Shown: in pieces, positions 47,285-60,828 of the stretch
Position numbering within the stretch: the first letter of the stretch is position 1
Layout: every line of letters starts with the position of its first letter
Assembly (NCBI GenBank): GCA_963706905.1
Contig: CAVPNY010000007.1
Span: 1-64,000, forward strand
DNA from: CAVPNY01 sp963706905
Lineage (GTDB): Bacteria > Chloroflexota > Anaerolineae > Anaerolineales > UBA4823
Reading direction: 5' to 3'
DNA: 64,000 nucleotides
Notes under the pieces: generated by a model
What the model saw: only the letters and a program-made list of their open reading frames with translations
Databases searched by the model: none
What the model was told of the DNA's origin: nothing
Position numbers and translations under genes: made by a program

Positions 47285-48098
47285 AGGAAAACTCCCAATC
47301 ATTACCTGCGCGGAGGAACTCAAGGATACTGGTATTAACCTGATCTGGTCTTTCCACCGTCACTCCATGTCCAGCAGAAGGAATAATGATTTGTCTTGAA
47401 TTCTTAATTCCCTGGGCTAATTTCACCTGGGTACTTATTGGAACGGTGGAATCATTCTCTCCACTAATAATTAATGTAGGGATCTGGATTTCTGACAGGC
47501 GTTTGCGAACATCGAATCGGGCTAATGCCTGGATTGTCTTGCGATACGCCTCCGGATTTGCTTGAAGGAGTTGATCATAGAATGCAACCCGCAAATATTC
47601 CTGGTCTTCTGCTGGGAACAATCTATGTGCTACCCAATGCGCTTGAGCTGGCAATCCCAGTAGAGATAAGATTGCAAACCTCGAAAATAGGACCAACCAG
47701 GTTCTTGCTCTCTCAGGACGTAGACGAGCGAAGGTGTTGATCAGTATCACCCGGCTAACGGCACCAGGCTCATCGAGTAATGTTTGTAAGGCAATCGTGC
47801 CTCCCATCGAGATGCCAATTAAATAGACGGGTGATATTTCCAAAGTGCGGATTATCTGCCTCACATCATGGGATAGTGTGGTGATACTTACCCGTCCATC
47901 ATGATAGCCAGATTTTCCAAAACCACGCACGTCTGGAACAATTACGCGAAAACCGGCCAAGGTGAAGGCCGGTATTTGTAAGATCCAGGAATCACTTGAA
48001 ACACCTAGTCCATGAAGCAATACAATGGTGGGAAATCCTGTTGGATTTTCGTCTCTATAGTATATCGAAAGGTCAGAGTCAATCGCAAGTTGGGGCAT
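47274..48098 (-). CDS. Alpha/beta-fold hydrolase
   Basis: About 274 residues with the alpha/beta hydrolase core. The oxyanion-type motif is VLLHGLGVSSDSW near residue 28, the nucleophile elbow is GISMGGT near 95, the acid lies in ISGENDSTVP near 220, and the His in SAGHGVTVERP near 250. Substrate unknown; esters or lactones are usual. ATG 48098 is likelier than the GTG at 48107, since the family start MPQLAID lies there. It overlaps the cNMP-domain gene. Confidence 0.85.
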   Translation of the reverse strand: MPQLAIDSDLSIYYRDENPTGFPTIVLLHGLGVSSDSWILQIPAFTLAGFRVIVPDVRGFGKSGYHDGRVSITTLSHDVRQIIRTLEISPVYLIGISMGGTIALQTLLDEPGAVSRVILINTFARLRPERARTWLVLFSRFAILSLLGLPAQAHWVAHRLFPAEDQEYLRVAFYDQLLQANPEAYRKTIQALARFDVRKRLSEIQIPTLIISGENDSTVPISTQVKLAQGIKNSRQIIIPSAGHGVTVERPDQVNTSILEFLRAGNDWEFSYDH

Positions 48099-48187
48099 GG
48101 AGACCACTCAAGCCACGCTCCCATAGCTAATCATTTTAAAAACAATGAAATAATCAGATCGGTTAACAATTCAATAACATCGCGTAG

Positions 48188-48403
48188 TTAAGCACTAGGT
48201 GTAGATGGAGTGTCTTGGTCATTATTCTTGGGATCTTGTTCAGTATCTTTTTCTGATTGACCTTGCAGTCCATCTTTGAATGCACGAATTCCACTGCCCA
48301 TCTCGCCGGCAATTTTACTGATCCGACCGACGCCAAAGAGTACCACCACTATCACCAGGATAATTAGTAATTCAGGGAGACCAAATTGTTGAAACATTCT
48401 CAA
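48188..48403 (-). CDS. tatA: Sec-independent protein translocase TatA/TatE
   Basis: 71 residues. One membrane span (PELLIILVIVVVLFGVGRI) is followed by an amphipathic helix and the FKDGLQG region, then a charged Pro/Ser-rich tail, all typical of TatA. The Phe-Gly motif at the span end is present. It forms the pore-side component of the twin-arginine export system. tatC is not in the window. Its place ahead of the cNMP gene and the hyp operon is notable because hydrogenase subunits are often Tat-exported. Confidence 0.9.
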   Translation of the reverse strand: MRMFQQFGLPELLIILVIVVVLFGVGRISKIAGEMGSGIRAFKDGLQGQSEKDTEQDPKNNDQDTPSTPSA

Positions 48404-48696
48404 ATCTCCTGTTCAGGTTACTTACAAATTAAGTAAGGATATTATACCTTTAGTTTAATGCATGGTGATGTTCGGAGATTAATCTTTCACTAAAGTGAGA
48501 AATTGAAGAAAAAGTAATCTTTGTCAAAATTCCCGTCGAATTTGGACGAAATAGTACTGTCAGTGTTATGATGGGGCGATCAACCAAAAAGGCGATCACG
48601 AACTGTCGCCATTCGGTAAGAGATTTGAGGCCGCGAAATGTTAGACTCTGTAAATTGCGCATAGTCACTATCTTAACATGGAACGTTGATTGTATT
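48404..48696. other. Divergent spacer between tatA and the M28 peptidase
   Basis: About 290 bases with no convincing gene. Short frames here have no ribosome site and no family resemblance. The region should carry the promoters for tatA on the minus strand and for the peptidase on the plus strand; I cannot place them with confidence. Confidence 0.3.
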
Positions 48697-49629
48697 ATGA
48701 AAAAAAAGAATATCTATATTGCATTTTTTATGATCCTGGCATTCTTTGTAGTTATTGCCTACAGACTCTATATGAACGAAGATTTTCAATCGGTCGATCT
48801 ACAATTCGACGGGAATAGAGCCTTTGAGCATGTTAAGTATCAAGTTTCGTTAGGACCGCGAATCCCTGAGAGCCAGGCGCATGCAAAGGTTGCGCAATGG
48901 ATTGAAACCGAATTAAGTAAGGCTGGGTGGAATACAACACAACAAGTGTTTACAAGTTTGGAGCATCCAATATTGAATATTATCGGTCGGCGGGATGTCG
49001 AGAACGGATCTGATCTACCTTGGATTATTCTAGGAGCGCACTACGATACAAGGCTCGTTGCTGACCGTGATCCTGACAGCGAACTACGCTCTCAGGCAGG
49101 CCCTGGTGCAAATGACGGTGCCTCTGGGGTTGCCGTTTTACTCGAATTAGCCAGGGTTCTACCGAAAGATTTGCCAATAAATGTGTGGTTGATATTCTTT
49201 GATGGAGAGGATAATGGGAATATTCCAGGCTGGGATTGGATATTAGGATCTCGAGGGTTTGTTGAGAGGTTGGAGGAAAAACCCGATGCTGCAATCATAG
49301 TGGACATGATAGGTGATAGCGATCTCAACATTTATTACGAGAAGAATTCGGATCCTGAGCTCTCGAAGGAAATATGGAGTATTGCTGATGATTTAGCGTA
49401 TTCAGGGCAATTTATTCCTCTCGAAAATCATCGCATTCTTGACGATCACATTCCATTTTTGGAAGCAGGTATTAAGGCGGTGGATATTATTGATTTTAAT
49501 TATCCGTACTGGCATACCACGATGGATACACTGGAAAAAGTCTCTCCCGTTAGCTTGAAGACAGTTGGCGAAACTCTCAGGCAATGGTTGATCCGAGGGG
49601 CAAGCGGCGTGGATGTGTCAACTCCTTGA
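48697..49629 (+). CDS. Membrane-anchored M28-family peptidase or glutaminyl cyclase-like protein
   Basis: 310 residues. An N-terminal anchor (IAFFMILAFFVVIAYRLY) is followed by the M28 zinc fold: ILGAHYDTR near 110, GANDGASGVAVLLELAR near 145, FFDGEDN near 175, VDMIGDSD near 220 and YPYWHTTMDT near 280. M28 aminopeptidases and glutaminyl-peptide cyclotransferases share this fold; the WHT ending and single anchor recall the cyclase, but I cannot separate the two by eye. I start it at ATG 48697, where the anchor begins. It acts outside the membrane. Confidence 0.78.
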   Translation: MKKKNIYIAFFMILAFFVVIAYRLYMNEDFQSVDLQFDGNRAFEHVKYQVSLGPRIPESQAHAKVAQWIETELSKAGWNTTQQVFTSLEHPILNIIGRRDVENGSDLPWIILGAHYDTRLVADRDPDSELRSQAGPGANDGASGVAVLLELARVLPKDLPINVWLIFFDGEDNGNIPGWDWILGSRGFVERLEEKPDAAIIVDMIGDSDLNIYYEKNSDPELSKEIWSIADDLAYSGQFIPLENHRILDDHIPFLEAGIKAVDIIDFNYPYWHTTMDTLEKVSPVSLKTVGETLRQWLIRGASGVDVSTP

Positions 49630-49696
49630 ATTTCATAACGAACTTGCAAGGTGTTGAAGAATTGGCAAATAGTTGAATCTGGCGTACACTTCCTCT

Positions 49697-50872
49697 ATGA
49701 TCAACACCGAATTACTCTCTCGAATTCGGGAATCGTGTATAGAATCGTTATCGCAAGAGCTCGCCCACGGGGAAGAAGTTCGGGAGAGCTTCAAGTTCGA
49801 ACTTAGAAGGTTCTTCGATTTATTAGAGCAGTCAATTCTAATGGGCGACCCAGCCTGGTTGGATACAGTTCTCTTAGAGTGGATTAAGTCTGCGACGCAA
49901 CAAGGCTTCCTGGGTCAGGGAAACACTATCCTTAGAATTTTGGATAGGATCTTCATAACTGTATTCCAAAAAGCAAGGGAATCATTATCACCAGAAGAGG
50001 CGGTAGAGCTACTTGGGAAAATGCTTCTACCTTATTCTCACTCACTATCATATTCAACCGAGGTTGTATCACAACAATATATTGCATCACTTCAAAAGGA
50101 GTTGGAAATAGCCCAAAAGAGTATAGCAAAATTTGATCAAAGTAAGTCTGATTTTGTTAATGTTACCGCCCACGAACTGCGCACTCCATTGACACTCATT
50201 GAAGGTTATGCTGCGATGCTTCAGGAAATGCCAGGCGTGAACCCGCAATCAATGAGAATGGTTAATGGACTTGTAACTGGGACAAAAAGACTTCGTGAGA
50301 TCATCGATGATATGATCGATGTATCCTTGATAGAAAATGGTCTGCTCCGACTAAGTTACCAACCAGTTTGGATCAATCGAATAATTAGGATGATCGCCGA
50401 TGATTTTTCCTTAGCGTTGGAATCGCGAAAACAACATCTGGAGATTGAGGAGTTTGATGGTAGCAATGAGCCATACTATTATGATGGGGAAAGGCTGTAT
50501 CAAGCATTAACGAAGATATTCAGCAATGCAATAAAATATACCCCAGATGGCGGTCGAATCCTGATTGCAGGCAGAAAACTAACTGGATTCATCGAAGTAA
50601 CTATGATGGATAGTGGAATAGGGATTGACCCAGAGGATCAAACCCAAATATTTAAGAAATTTGGTCGAATAGGTAAGGCAGATTTACATTCGAGCGGTAA
50701 GGTAAAATACAAAGGTGGCGGTCCAGGATTGGGCTTGACGATTGCGAAGGGAATCATTGAAGCTCACGGCGGCTCAATTTGGGTTGAGTCAACCGGGTAT
50801 GATGAAGAGCAGTTTCCCGGAGCAACATTTCATGTATTGTTGCCTCAGCATAAAGATCCTCCTTATGGCTGA
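49697..50872 (+). CDS. Sensor histidine kinase
   Basis: 391 residues, no membrane span. The first about 140 are helical, resembling a sensor domain of the RsbRD type found on similar kinases. The phospho-acceptor helix is NVTAHELRTPLTLIEGY near residue 160. The ATP-binding boxes are IFSNAIKYTPDGG near 280, DSGIGIDPED near 310 and GGGPGLGLTIAKGIIEAHGG near 350. No response regulator gene is adjacent, so it is an orphan kinase. ATG 49697 is chosen over TTG 49673. Confidence 0.85.
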   Translation: MINTELLSRIRESCIESLSQELAHGEEVRESFKFELRRFFDLLEQSILMGDPAWLDTVLLEWIKSATQQGFLGQGNTILRILDRIFITVFQKARESLSPEEAVELLGKMLLPYSHSLSYSTEVVSQQYIASLQKELEIAQKSIAKFDQSKSDFVNVTAHELRTPLTLIEGYAAMLQEMPGVNPQSMRMVNGLVTGTKRLREIIDDMIDVSLIENGLLRLSYQPVWINRIIRMIADDFSLALESRKQHLEIEEFDGSNEPYYYDGERLYQALTKIFSNAIKYTPDGGRILIAGRKLTGFIEVTMMDSGIGIDPEDQTQIFKKFGRIGKADLHSSGKVKYKGGGPGLGLTIAKGIIEAHGGSIWVESTGYDEEQFPGATFHVLLPQHKDPPYG

Positions 50873-50906
50873 AGGAATTGATTTTAAAAGTCGGAATTAG
50901 AAATAT

Positions 50907-52244
50907 ATGAAGGAACCAGAATTAACTGCTGCTCCACGAGAGCGTGCCCTGCTAATTGGTGTTGAGCTCCACGATGGGGATAGTTTGTTGTCCTTGGATG
51001 ACTCCCTTGCTGAGCTAGAATTGCTTGCTTCAACTGCAGGTCTGGATGTCGTTGGTGCAATTACACAAAAATTAGATAAGCCCAATCCAAAAACCTATAT
51101 CGGCCCTGGCAAGGTGGATGAAGTAAGCATATTGGTCGAGGAACTCTTGGCCGATGTTATTCTCTTTGACGATGAATTGTCGCCGCGGCACTTGCGGGAA
51201 CTCGAGAAGATTTTTGGAGAAAAGGTGCGGATATTGGATCGGACTGCATTGATCCTGGATATATTCGCTCAGCACGCCCACACCAGTGAAGGCGCATTGC
51301 AAGTGGAACTGGCTCAATACGAGTACCGCCTACCTCGCCTGACCAGAGCCTGGACACACCTGGCGCGACAAGCCGGTGGTGGGGGAGGAAGGGCTGGGGG
51401 GGTTGGAGGTGTGGGGTTAAGAGGTCCTGGCGAAACACAGCTTGAAGTCGATCGGCGGGATATCCGGAGAAGGATAAGCACCTTAAAAACTCAGTTGGAA
51501 AAAGTGAGAACTCATCGTCAGCAATATCGCGCTCGAAGAAAAAGATCTCGAATCCCTGTCATCGCTCTGGTGGGATACACGAACGCGGGTAAATCGACGC
51601 TATTAAATCGCATAGCGAATGCGAAAGTGTTTGTAGCAAACCAGCTTTTCGCGACTCTTGACCCGACCACCCGGCGGGTTGAATTAAGTGGCGGCCATTT
51701 AGCTCTCATCACAGACACTGTAGGTTTTATTCAAAAGCTCCCTACAGAGTTAGTTGCAGCCTTCCGGGCTACCCTGGAGGAGATCGCTGAGGCTGATTTG
51801 TTAATCCATGTTGTTGATATTACTCACCCAAATGCTCATGCGCAAGCTAAGGCGGTTTATCAAACTTTAGAAGATATTGGAGCTGACCAAATCCCAGTCT
51901 TAATCGCATTGAATAAAATTGATCAGCTGGGTAATCCTGAAAAAGCGCGGCAGGCGTTGGTCGAACTCGAACATTCGGTTGCCATTTCTGCACTAAGTGG
52001 GGATGGAATTCCCGAGCTGCTCAATGCAGTCAATGAAATGTTGTTCGAGAATTATTCCACAATTTCTGTTAAATTACCCTACCAGGAAGGCGCGCTCATC
52101 TCTTTATTTCATGAGCAAGGGATCGTCGACAGGATTGAGCATGGCAAGGGGGGGGTGCTCCTGCAAGGAAGAGTTCCAGGAAGATTGCTGGCGAGATTCA
52201 AGCCATTCGAAACAAGAACATCAAGCCCTGGGCGTAGTCAATGA
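50907..52244 (+). CDS. hflX: Ribosome-associated GTPase HflX
   Basis: 445 residues, full length. The N-terminal HflX domain holds ITQKLDKPNPKTYIGPGK and the basic coiled region, with GLRGPGETQLEVDRR near 170. The GTPase motifs are GYTNAGKSTLLN near 220, DTVGFIQKLP near 265 and ALNKIDQ near 335. HflX rescues or splits stalled ribosomes in stress. Its stop codon is followed in frame by a small membrane protein coding stretch (52250-52454). Confidence 0.95.
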   Translation: MKEPELTAAPRERALLIGVELHDGDSLLSLDDSLAELELLASTAGLDVVGAITQKLDKPNPKTYIGPGKVDEVSILVEELLADVILFDDELSPRHLRELEKIFGEKVRILDRTALILDIFAQHAHTSEGALQVELAQYEYRLPRLTRAWTHLARQAGGGGGRAGGVGGVGLRGPGETQLEVDRRDIRRRISTLKTQLEKVRTHRQQYRARRKRSRIPVIALVGYTNAGKSTLLNRIANAKVFVANQLFATLDPTTRRVELSGGHLALITDTVGFIQKLPTELVAAFRATLEEIAEADLLIHVVDITHPNAHAQAKAVYQTLEDIGADQIPVLIALNKIDQLGNPEKARQALVELEHSVAISALSGDGIPELLNAVNEMLFENYSTISVKLPYQEGALISLFHEQGIVDRIEHGKGGVLLQGRVPGRLLARFKPFETRTSSPGRSQ

Positions 52245-52249
52245 TTTCA

Positions 52250-52454
52250 GAAATTCAACCGATTACTTGACCATATATCTGAATTTCTGGCACAGAGAAA
52301 AGGACTATTGCCGCTTATTGGAATAGTCCTGGTTTTGATTAATGGAATTCTTCAATTTATCCCAGCAAGCGGCTGGGTGAGTGACACCAATCTCTTGCTT
52401 CACCTGGGGATTATTATAGCAATCCTTGGGATCTTACTCGCCTGGGCTCTATGA
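52250..52454 (+). CDS. Small two-span membrane protein after hflX (start uncertain)
   Basis: Directly after the hflX stop, the same frame encodes about 67 residues ending in a stop at 52454: FNRLLDHISEFLAQRKG, then two hydrophobic stretches (LLPLIGIVLVLINGILQFI and LLLHLGIIIAILGILLAWAL). It has no good ATG. An ATG overlaps the hflX stop (ATGATTTCAG), and removing one T would put it in frame, giving MIQKF; a slip like those seen elsewhere is possible. A TTG after AAAAGGA (about 52311) is the alternative start. The composition strongly suggests a real protein. Confidence 0.5.
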
Positions 52455-54095
52455 ATTTAGGCTGGGGCCGGCAGATTGAACACCCGGCGAGCATTCTTGG
52501 GCATATTTCTTGAAGTTGTCGATAAAGCGTGAGGCAAGTTCACGGTATTTCTCCATATAGGCTTCCTGCGTGGGCCATGCGGAAGCCGGGCGAAGAACAT
52601 CATCCGGAACGCCGGGGCAATTCTTGGGGATCTGAAAACCAAAAACTGGATCGATTGAATAATCGACAGTTAATAAATCACCCGATAAAGCTGCATTTAG
52701 CATGGCCCGGGTATAGTGGATGCTGATTCGTTTTCCTACTCCATACGTCCCCCCGACCCAACCCGTATTAAGTAACCAGCAGTTAACGCCATAGCGATCT
52801 ATTTTATCTCGCAGCAAATCAGCATATGAACTTGGATGGTGAACCATGAATGGAGCGCCAAAACAGGCGCTGAATGTGATCTCGGGTTCCTGCCCCAGTC
52901 CTATCTCGGTGCCGGCAATTTTTGATGTGTATCCGGAAATGAAATGATACAAAGCTTGATCGGTTGTCAGTCGGGCAATCGGAGGCATTACGCCGGAGGC
53001 GTCGCAAGTCAAGAGAATAATATTCTTGGGATGTCCAGCGATTTTTTCTGGAATAGAATTTTCAATATAACTTAGTGGATATGATGCCCGAGTGTTTTCC
53101 GTGATGGCATCGTCGTCCAGATCGATTGTCCGGGTGACCGGATCATAGACAACATTCTCAAGAATTGTCCCAAATTTCTGAGTGCAAGCGAATATCTGGG
53201 GTTCTGCAGATGGGGATAGTTGAATTACTTTTGCATAGCAGCCATCTTCGAAATTGAAGATGCCTTCATCGCTCCAACCATGTTCATCATCACCTACCAA
53301 TCGGCGCAGGGGGTCAGCGGATAGGGTAGTTTTGCCAGTTCCAGACAGTCCAAAGAATAGGGCAGCATCCCCGGATGCGCCGACATTTGCCGAGCAATGC
53401 ATCGGCATCACACCCTGCAGAGGGAGCAGGTAATTTAGTACTGTAAATATGGATTTCTTAATTTCGCCGCCATAAGCTGTGTTCCCGATAATTCCTAAAC
53501 GCTGGGAGAAGTTTAGAATAATAAATGTCTGTGTTGGTGTCCCATCAAAAATAGGAAATGATTGAAAAGATGGAACGCAGATAATGGTGAACTCAGGCAC
53601 ATGCCATCGGTAATCTTCAATTGTTTCAGGCCGCACGAACATGTTGCGGGCAAAGTGGCTGTGCCAGGCGTATTCCGTGATAATGCGGATCGGTAAACGA
53701 TAATTGGGGTCGGCACCGCCATAACAATCCTGGATAAAAACATCACGTCCCTGGAGAAAACCTTGCAGCCGAGAGTAGAGTTCGTTGAATTTTTCCTCAC
53801 TATAAGGTCGATTGTATTGTCCCCACCAAATCTTTTCGGTTGAAGATGCTTCATTAACAATAAATTTGTCACTTGCAGCTCTGGCGGTGTGTTTACCAGT
53901 ATCAACAAGGATGGGACCAAGATGAGTTAGCCGGCCCTCGCCTCTGAAGATGATCTCTTCATACAAGGCTTCTGTCGTTAAATTCCAATATTGGGCGCGC
54001 AGATTCCTGATACCGTGATTTTCGAGACCATATTCGCTTTTTAGTACACGTGCTTGAGCCTCAGTTGGCGTTTTGATGTTGAGAAGATTGTTCAT
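52449..54095 (-). CDS. pckA: Phosphoenolpyruvate carboxykinase (ATP)
   Basis: 548 residues from ATG 54095, which overlaps the aminotransferase stop (ATGA), so the two are coupled. It interconverts oxaloacetate and PEP with ATP. Family marks: RNMFVRPE and GDAALFFGLSGTGKTTLSAD (P-loop) near residue 255, DDEHGWSDEGIFNFEDGCYAK near 280 (quoted in part), and LLNTGWVGGTYGVGKRISI near 460. The role is gluconeogenic or, in anaerobes, ATP-making CO2 fixation. The aminotransferase upstream supplies oxaloacetate from aspartate. Confidence 0.95.
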   Translation of the reverse strand: MNNLLNIKTPTEAQARVLKSEYGLENHGIRNLRAQYWNLTTEALYEEIIFRGEGRLTHLGPILVDTGKHTARAASDKFIVNEASSTEKIWWGQYNRPYSEEKFNELYSRLQGFLQGRDVFIQDCYGGADPNYRLPIRIITEYAWHSHFARNMFVRPETIEDYRWHVPEFTIICVPSFQSFPIFDGTPTQTFIILNFSQRLGIIGNTAYGGEIKKSIFTVLNYLLPLQGVMPMHCSANVGASGDAALFFGLSGTGKTTLSADPLRRLVGDDEHGWSDEGIFNFEDGCYAKVIQLSPSAEPQIFACTQKFGTILENVVYDPVTRTIDLDDDAITENTRASYPLSYIENSIPEKIAGHPKNIILLTCDASGVMPPIARLTTDQALYHFISGYTSKIAGTEIGLGQEPEITFSACFGAPFMVHHPSSYADLLRDKIDRYGVNCWLLNTGWVGGTYGVGKRISIHYTRAMLNAALSGDLLTVDYSIDPVFGFQIPKNCPGVPDDVLRPASAWPTQEAYMEKYRELASRFIDNFKKYAQECSPGVQSAGPSLNS

Positions 54096-55309
54096 AGCCA
54101 ATCCCTGACTAATTTGCGGTCACCGATGTAAATTTCCTTGGGAGAGGATGGATCCAATGCCCATTTCATTCGAGCTATTCCCTCAGTGATATCTTTCACT
54201 GTACCAGCATAACTTAACCTCAAATGCCCTTCCATTCCAAATTCCTTACCAGGGACAGTGACAACTAGAGCTTTTTTCAATATAAAATTGGCCAGTTCCT
54301 CGGAGCTGCGCAAGTAGGCACGAAAATCTGGCAGGCAATAAAATGTCCCTTGTGGTTTGGTAATTCTGACGCCAGTGAAAGATTTTATTTCTTGCATTAC
54401 CACATTGCGATTATTCTCCATAGTCAATCTTAGGCTTTCAACATAACTTTGCATCCCATTTAATGCACCTTCGGCCGCTGATTGCATTACATCCGCTGGG
54501 CTGGATGTAATCTGTGCCTGGACATTCGTCATGACTTCAACCAGTTTCCTGTTTGAGACTACCCACCCAATGCGGAAACCTGTCATACCATAAAGTTTTG
54601 AAACTCCATTGACAACTATGATTTTTGTCGACTCCAGATCCTTTTTTGTGAAGCGATAACCAGGTACAGGTCTGATCCCATCAAAGACGAGCTTATGATA
54701 GATATCATCCATAATGAGGTAGATGCCTTTTGTTTCACAATACTCAACGATTTGTGCGATAAATTCATCGGGGAACACAACCCCAGATGGATTATTCGGA
54801 CTATTTACAATAATCGCCTTGGTATAAGATGTCACCGCTTCCAGGATATCCTCCATTCTGGGGTAGAATGTTCCATCCTTGGGGGTAACAATCACTGGTA
54901 TCCCATACACCATCTTGACCATTTCGGGGTAGCTGACCCAATAAGGTGAGAGAATAATCACTTCATCCTGTGGATTAATGATGCTGAATAAAATGTTGTA
55001 TAAGGACTGCTTCGCGCCTGTCGTGACGATGATATTTTCTGGCGCGACAATCCGGTTGTAGTTTTCCTCCATATACCGGACAATAGCTTTCTTAAGGGAT
55101 GGGGTACCATCAGTTGGGGTGTATTTCACTTCGCCTGTGTTTAATTTTGAAGCAGAGCTCAATATCGCGGTAATAGGTGCTTTATTCTTGGGTTCCCCAA
55201 TACCCAAATGGATTACTGGTTGACCCATCTCGCGCAAGAGACGCGCTTGTTCGTTGAGGCGTAGAGTTGGAGAATCTGCAATCGATCTGGCAAGTTGGCT
55301 AATGCTCAT
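54092..55309 (-). CDS. Class I PLP aminotransferase (aspartate type)
   Basis: 405 residues. It shows the aspartate/aromatic aminotransferase fold: VIHLGIGEPKNKAP at the start, IIVTTGAKQSLYNILFS near 95, SPNNPSGVVF near 175, and the PLP lysine in SKLYGMTGFRIGWV near 240. The family moves amino groups from aspartate to 2-oxoglutarate, giving oxaloacetate, which pckA then uses. The C-terminal about 15 residues (IYIGDRKLVRDWL) extend beyond the common length. It is the first gene of a two-gene operon. Confidence 0.9.
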   Translation of the reverse strand: MSISQLARSIADSPTLRLNEQARLLREMGQPVIHLGIGEPKNKAPITAILSSASKLNTGEVKYTPTDGTPSLKKAIVRYMEENYNRIVAPENIIVTTGAKQSLYNILFSIINPQDEVIILSPYWVSYPEMVKMVYGIPVIVTPKDGTFYPRMEDILEAVTSYTKAIIVNSPNNPSGVVFPDEFIAQIVEYCETKGIYLIMDDIYHKLVFDGIRPVPGYRFTKKDLESTKIIVVNGVSKLYGMTGFRIGWVVSNRKLVEVMTNVQAQITSSPADVMQSAAEGALNGMQSYVESLRLTMENNRNVVMQEIKSFTGVRITKPQGTFYCLPDFRAYLRSSEELANFILKKALVVTVPGKEFGMEGHLRLSYAGTVKDITEGIARMKWALDPSSPKEIYIGDRKLVRDWL

Positions 55310-55686
55310 AAGGAACTATTCTCCTGTAATTGAGAAAGGCTGGATTGCCCTAGTTGAATTTCATCCTATTGAATTGAATAAGAAATGAATGATTAAAATT
55401 CACGATCATGGTCATTTCACTGCAGTCAGGGTAATGTATTCTAATTCAAATTAGAAGTCTCGGACAAGATTGACTAAAGCACAATAATGCGCATAGCCAT
55501 TACAATACCAATAACAACTTACAAACAAATATAAATATTCCTACACAGTCTTTGCCATAGCAAGCCCAACATCCAGACAATCAAGTAATGTTAATAGTTT
55601 ATGACTGTAATGGAGCGAATATTGAGGCCGTGCTCAGTAGGTTGGTAAGGAAAATCGCTTTTAGACAAAAATATTTCTGATTGCCC
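55310..55686. other. Spacer between the aminotransferase gene and the rRNA operon, with a palindrome
   Basis: About 380 AT-rich bases with no convincing gene. A perfect 8-bp inverted repeat, TTCTAATT and AATTAGAA, lies at 55439-55456 with two bases between. It is about 130 bases upstream of the aminotransferase gene and could be an operator or a weak hairpin. The rest shows nothing I can name. Confidence 0.4.
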
Positions 55687-55712
55687 ATAAAAAAACAAAG
55701 AGTTCTTGGCGA
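55687..55712 (-). terminator. Terminator after the 5S gene
   Basis: On the minus strand the 5S end (CCAAGAACTCTTTG) is followed by seven T. The palindromic AAGAACTCTT can pair as a short hairpin with the T-run after it, which is a plausible end for the rRNA transcript. Confidence 0.5.
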
Positions 55713-55819
55713 GGACCTACTCTCCCGGGGGGTTACCCCCCGAGTACCATGGGTGCAGACGGGCTTAACGACCGGGTTCGGGAAGTTACCGGGTGTACCA
55801 CCGTCGCTGTATCACCAAG
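55705..55819 (-). rRNA. 5S ribosomal RNA
   Basis: About 115 bases. On the minus strand it opens with TTGGTGATACAGCGACGG and closes with GTAGGTCCTCGCCAAG, the complementary helix I ends of 5S RNA, with CCGAACCCGGTCGTTAAGC inside, the usual loop region. It follows the 23S gene as expected. Ends are approximate by a few bases. Confidence 0.95.
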
Positions 55820-55884
55820 AGACTGATTGAAGAAGGGAAGAATAGAGCGCGAGCGAGGAAGAGGTTTGAGTTCTCTGCGTCACG

Positions 55885-58880
<2,996 letters not shown>

Positions 58881-59320
58881 CGTGATGCAGAGAAATCGAA
58901 CCTCTTCACTTTCACTTTCGTAAATTTGCGCTCTATTCAGTTATTAAGGTGCGGTTCCGGCGGTCTCAGCCGCCCTCGGGTGCTCCCAACTCCTGTCTGA
59001 AGCACCCAACGATGGCTCACTCCCTGCCTTCACACAACAAGACCCGGCTCATCGCCGGGCCTACTTTGGCTCCCTCGACGCGCCTGAATATACTTATAAA
59101 ATAAATCCAACAACCAATCTCACGAACTTGGTATTTCTCCTAAATATTCTTTAGCTAATAATATTACAAATTAACCTCAGCAACTGAGGAGTGATAGGGA
59201 GGGGGAGAGGGGGGAGGGGATCCCTGCTTGCGCAGGGGTTCTCGGCACAACGTCGAGAAAGAAAAGGAGTAGAGTAACCAGCCAGCCCGTCTGAGGGGGT
59301 GGAGGTACTCAGAGCTCCAA
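58881..59320 (-). other. 16S-23S internal transcribed spacer without tRNA genes
   Basis: About 440 bases. I find no tRNA-Ile or tRNA-Ala, which many bacteria carry here. It contains a GC hairpin (CCCGGCGATGAGCCGGG on the minus strand) and two segments that pair with the operon leader and the post-23S region, forming RNase III type stems. A GGGAGGGGGAGAGGGGGGAGG stretch lies near 59197-59217. Confidence 0.75.
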
Positions 59321-60828
<1,508 letters not shown>

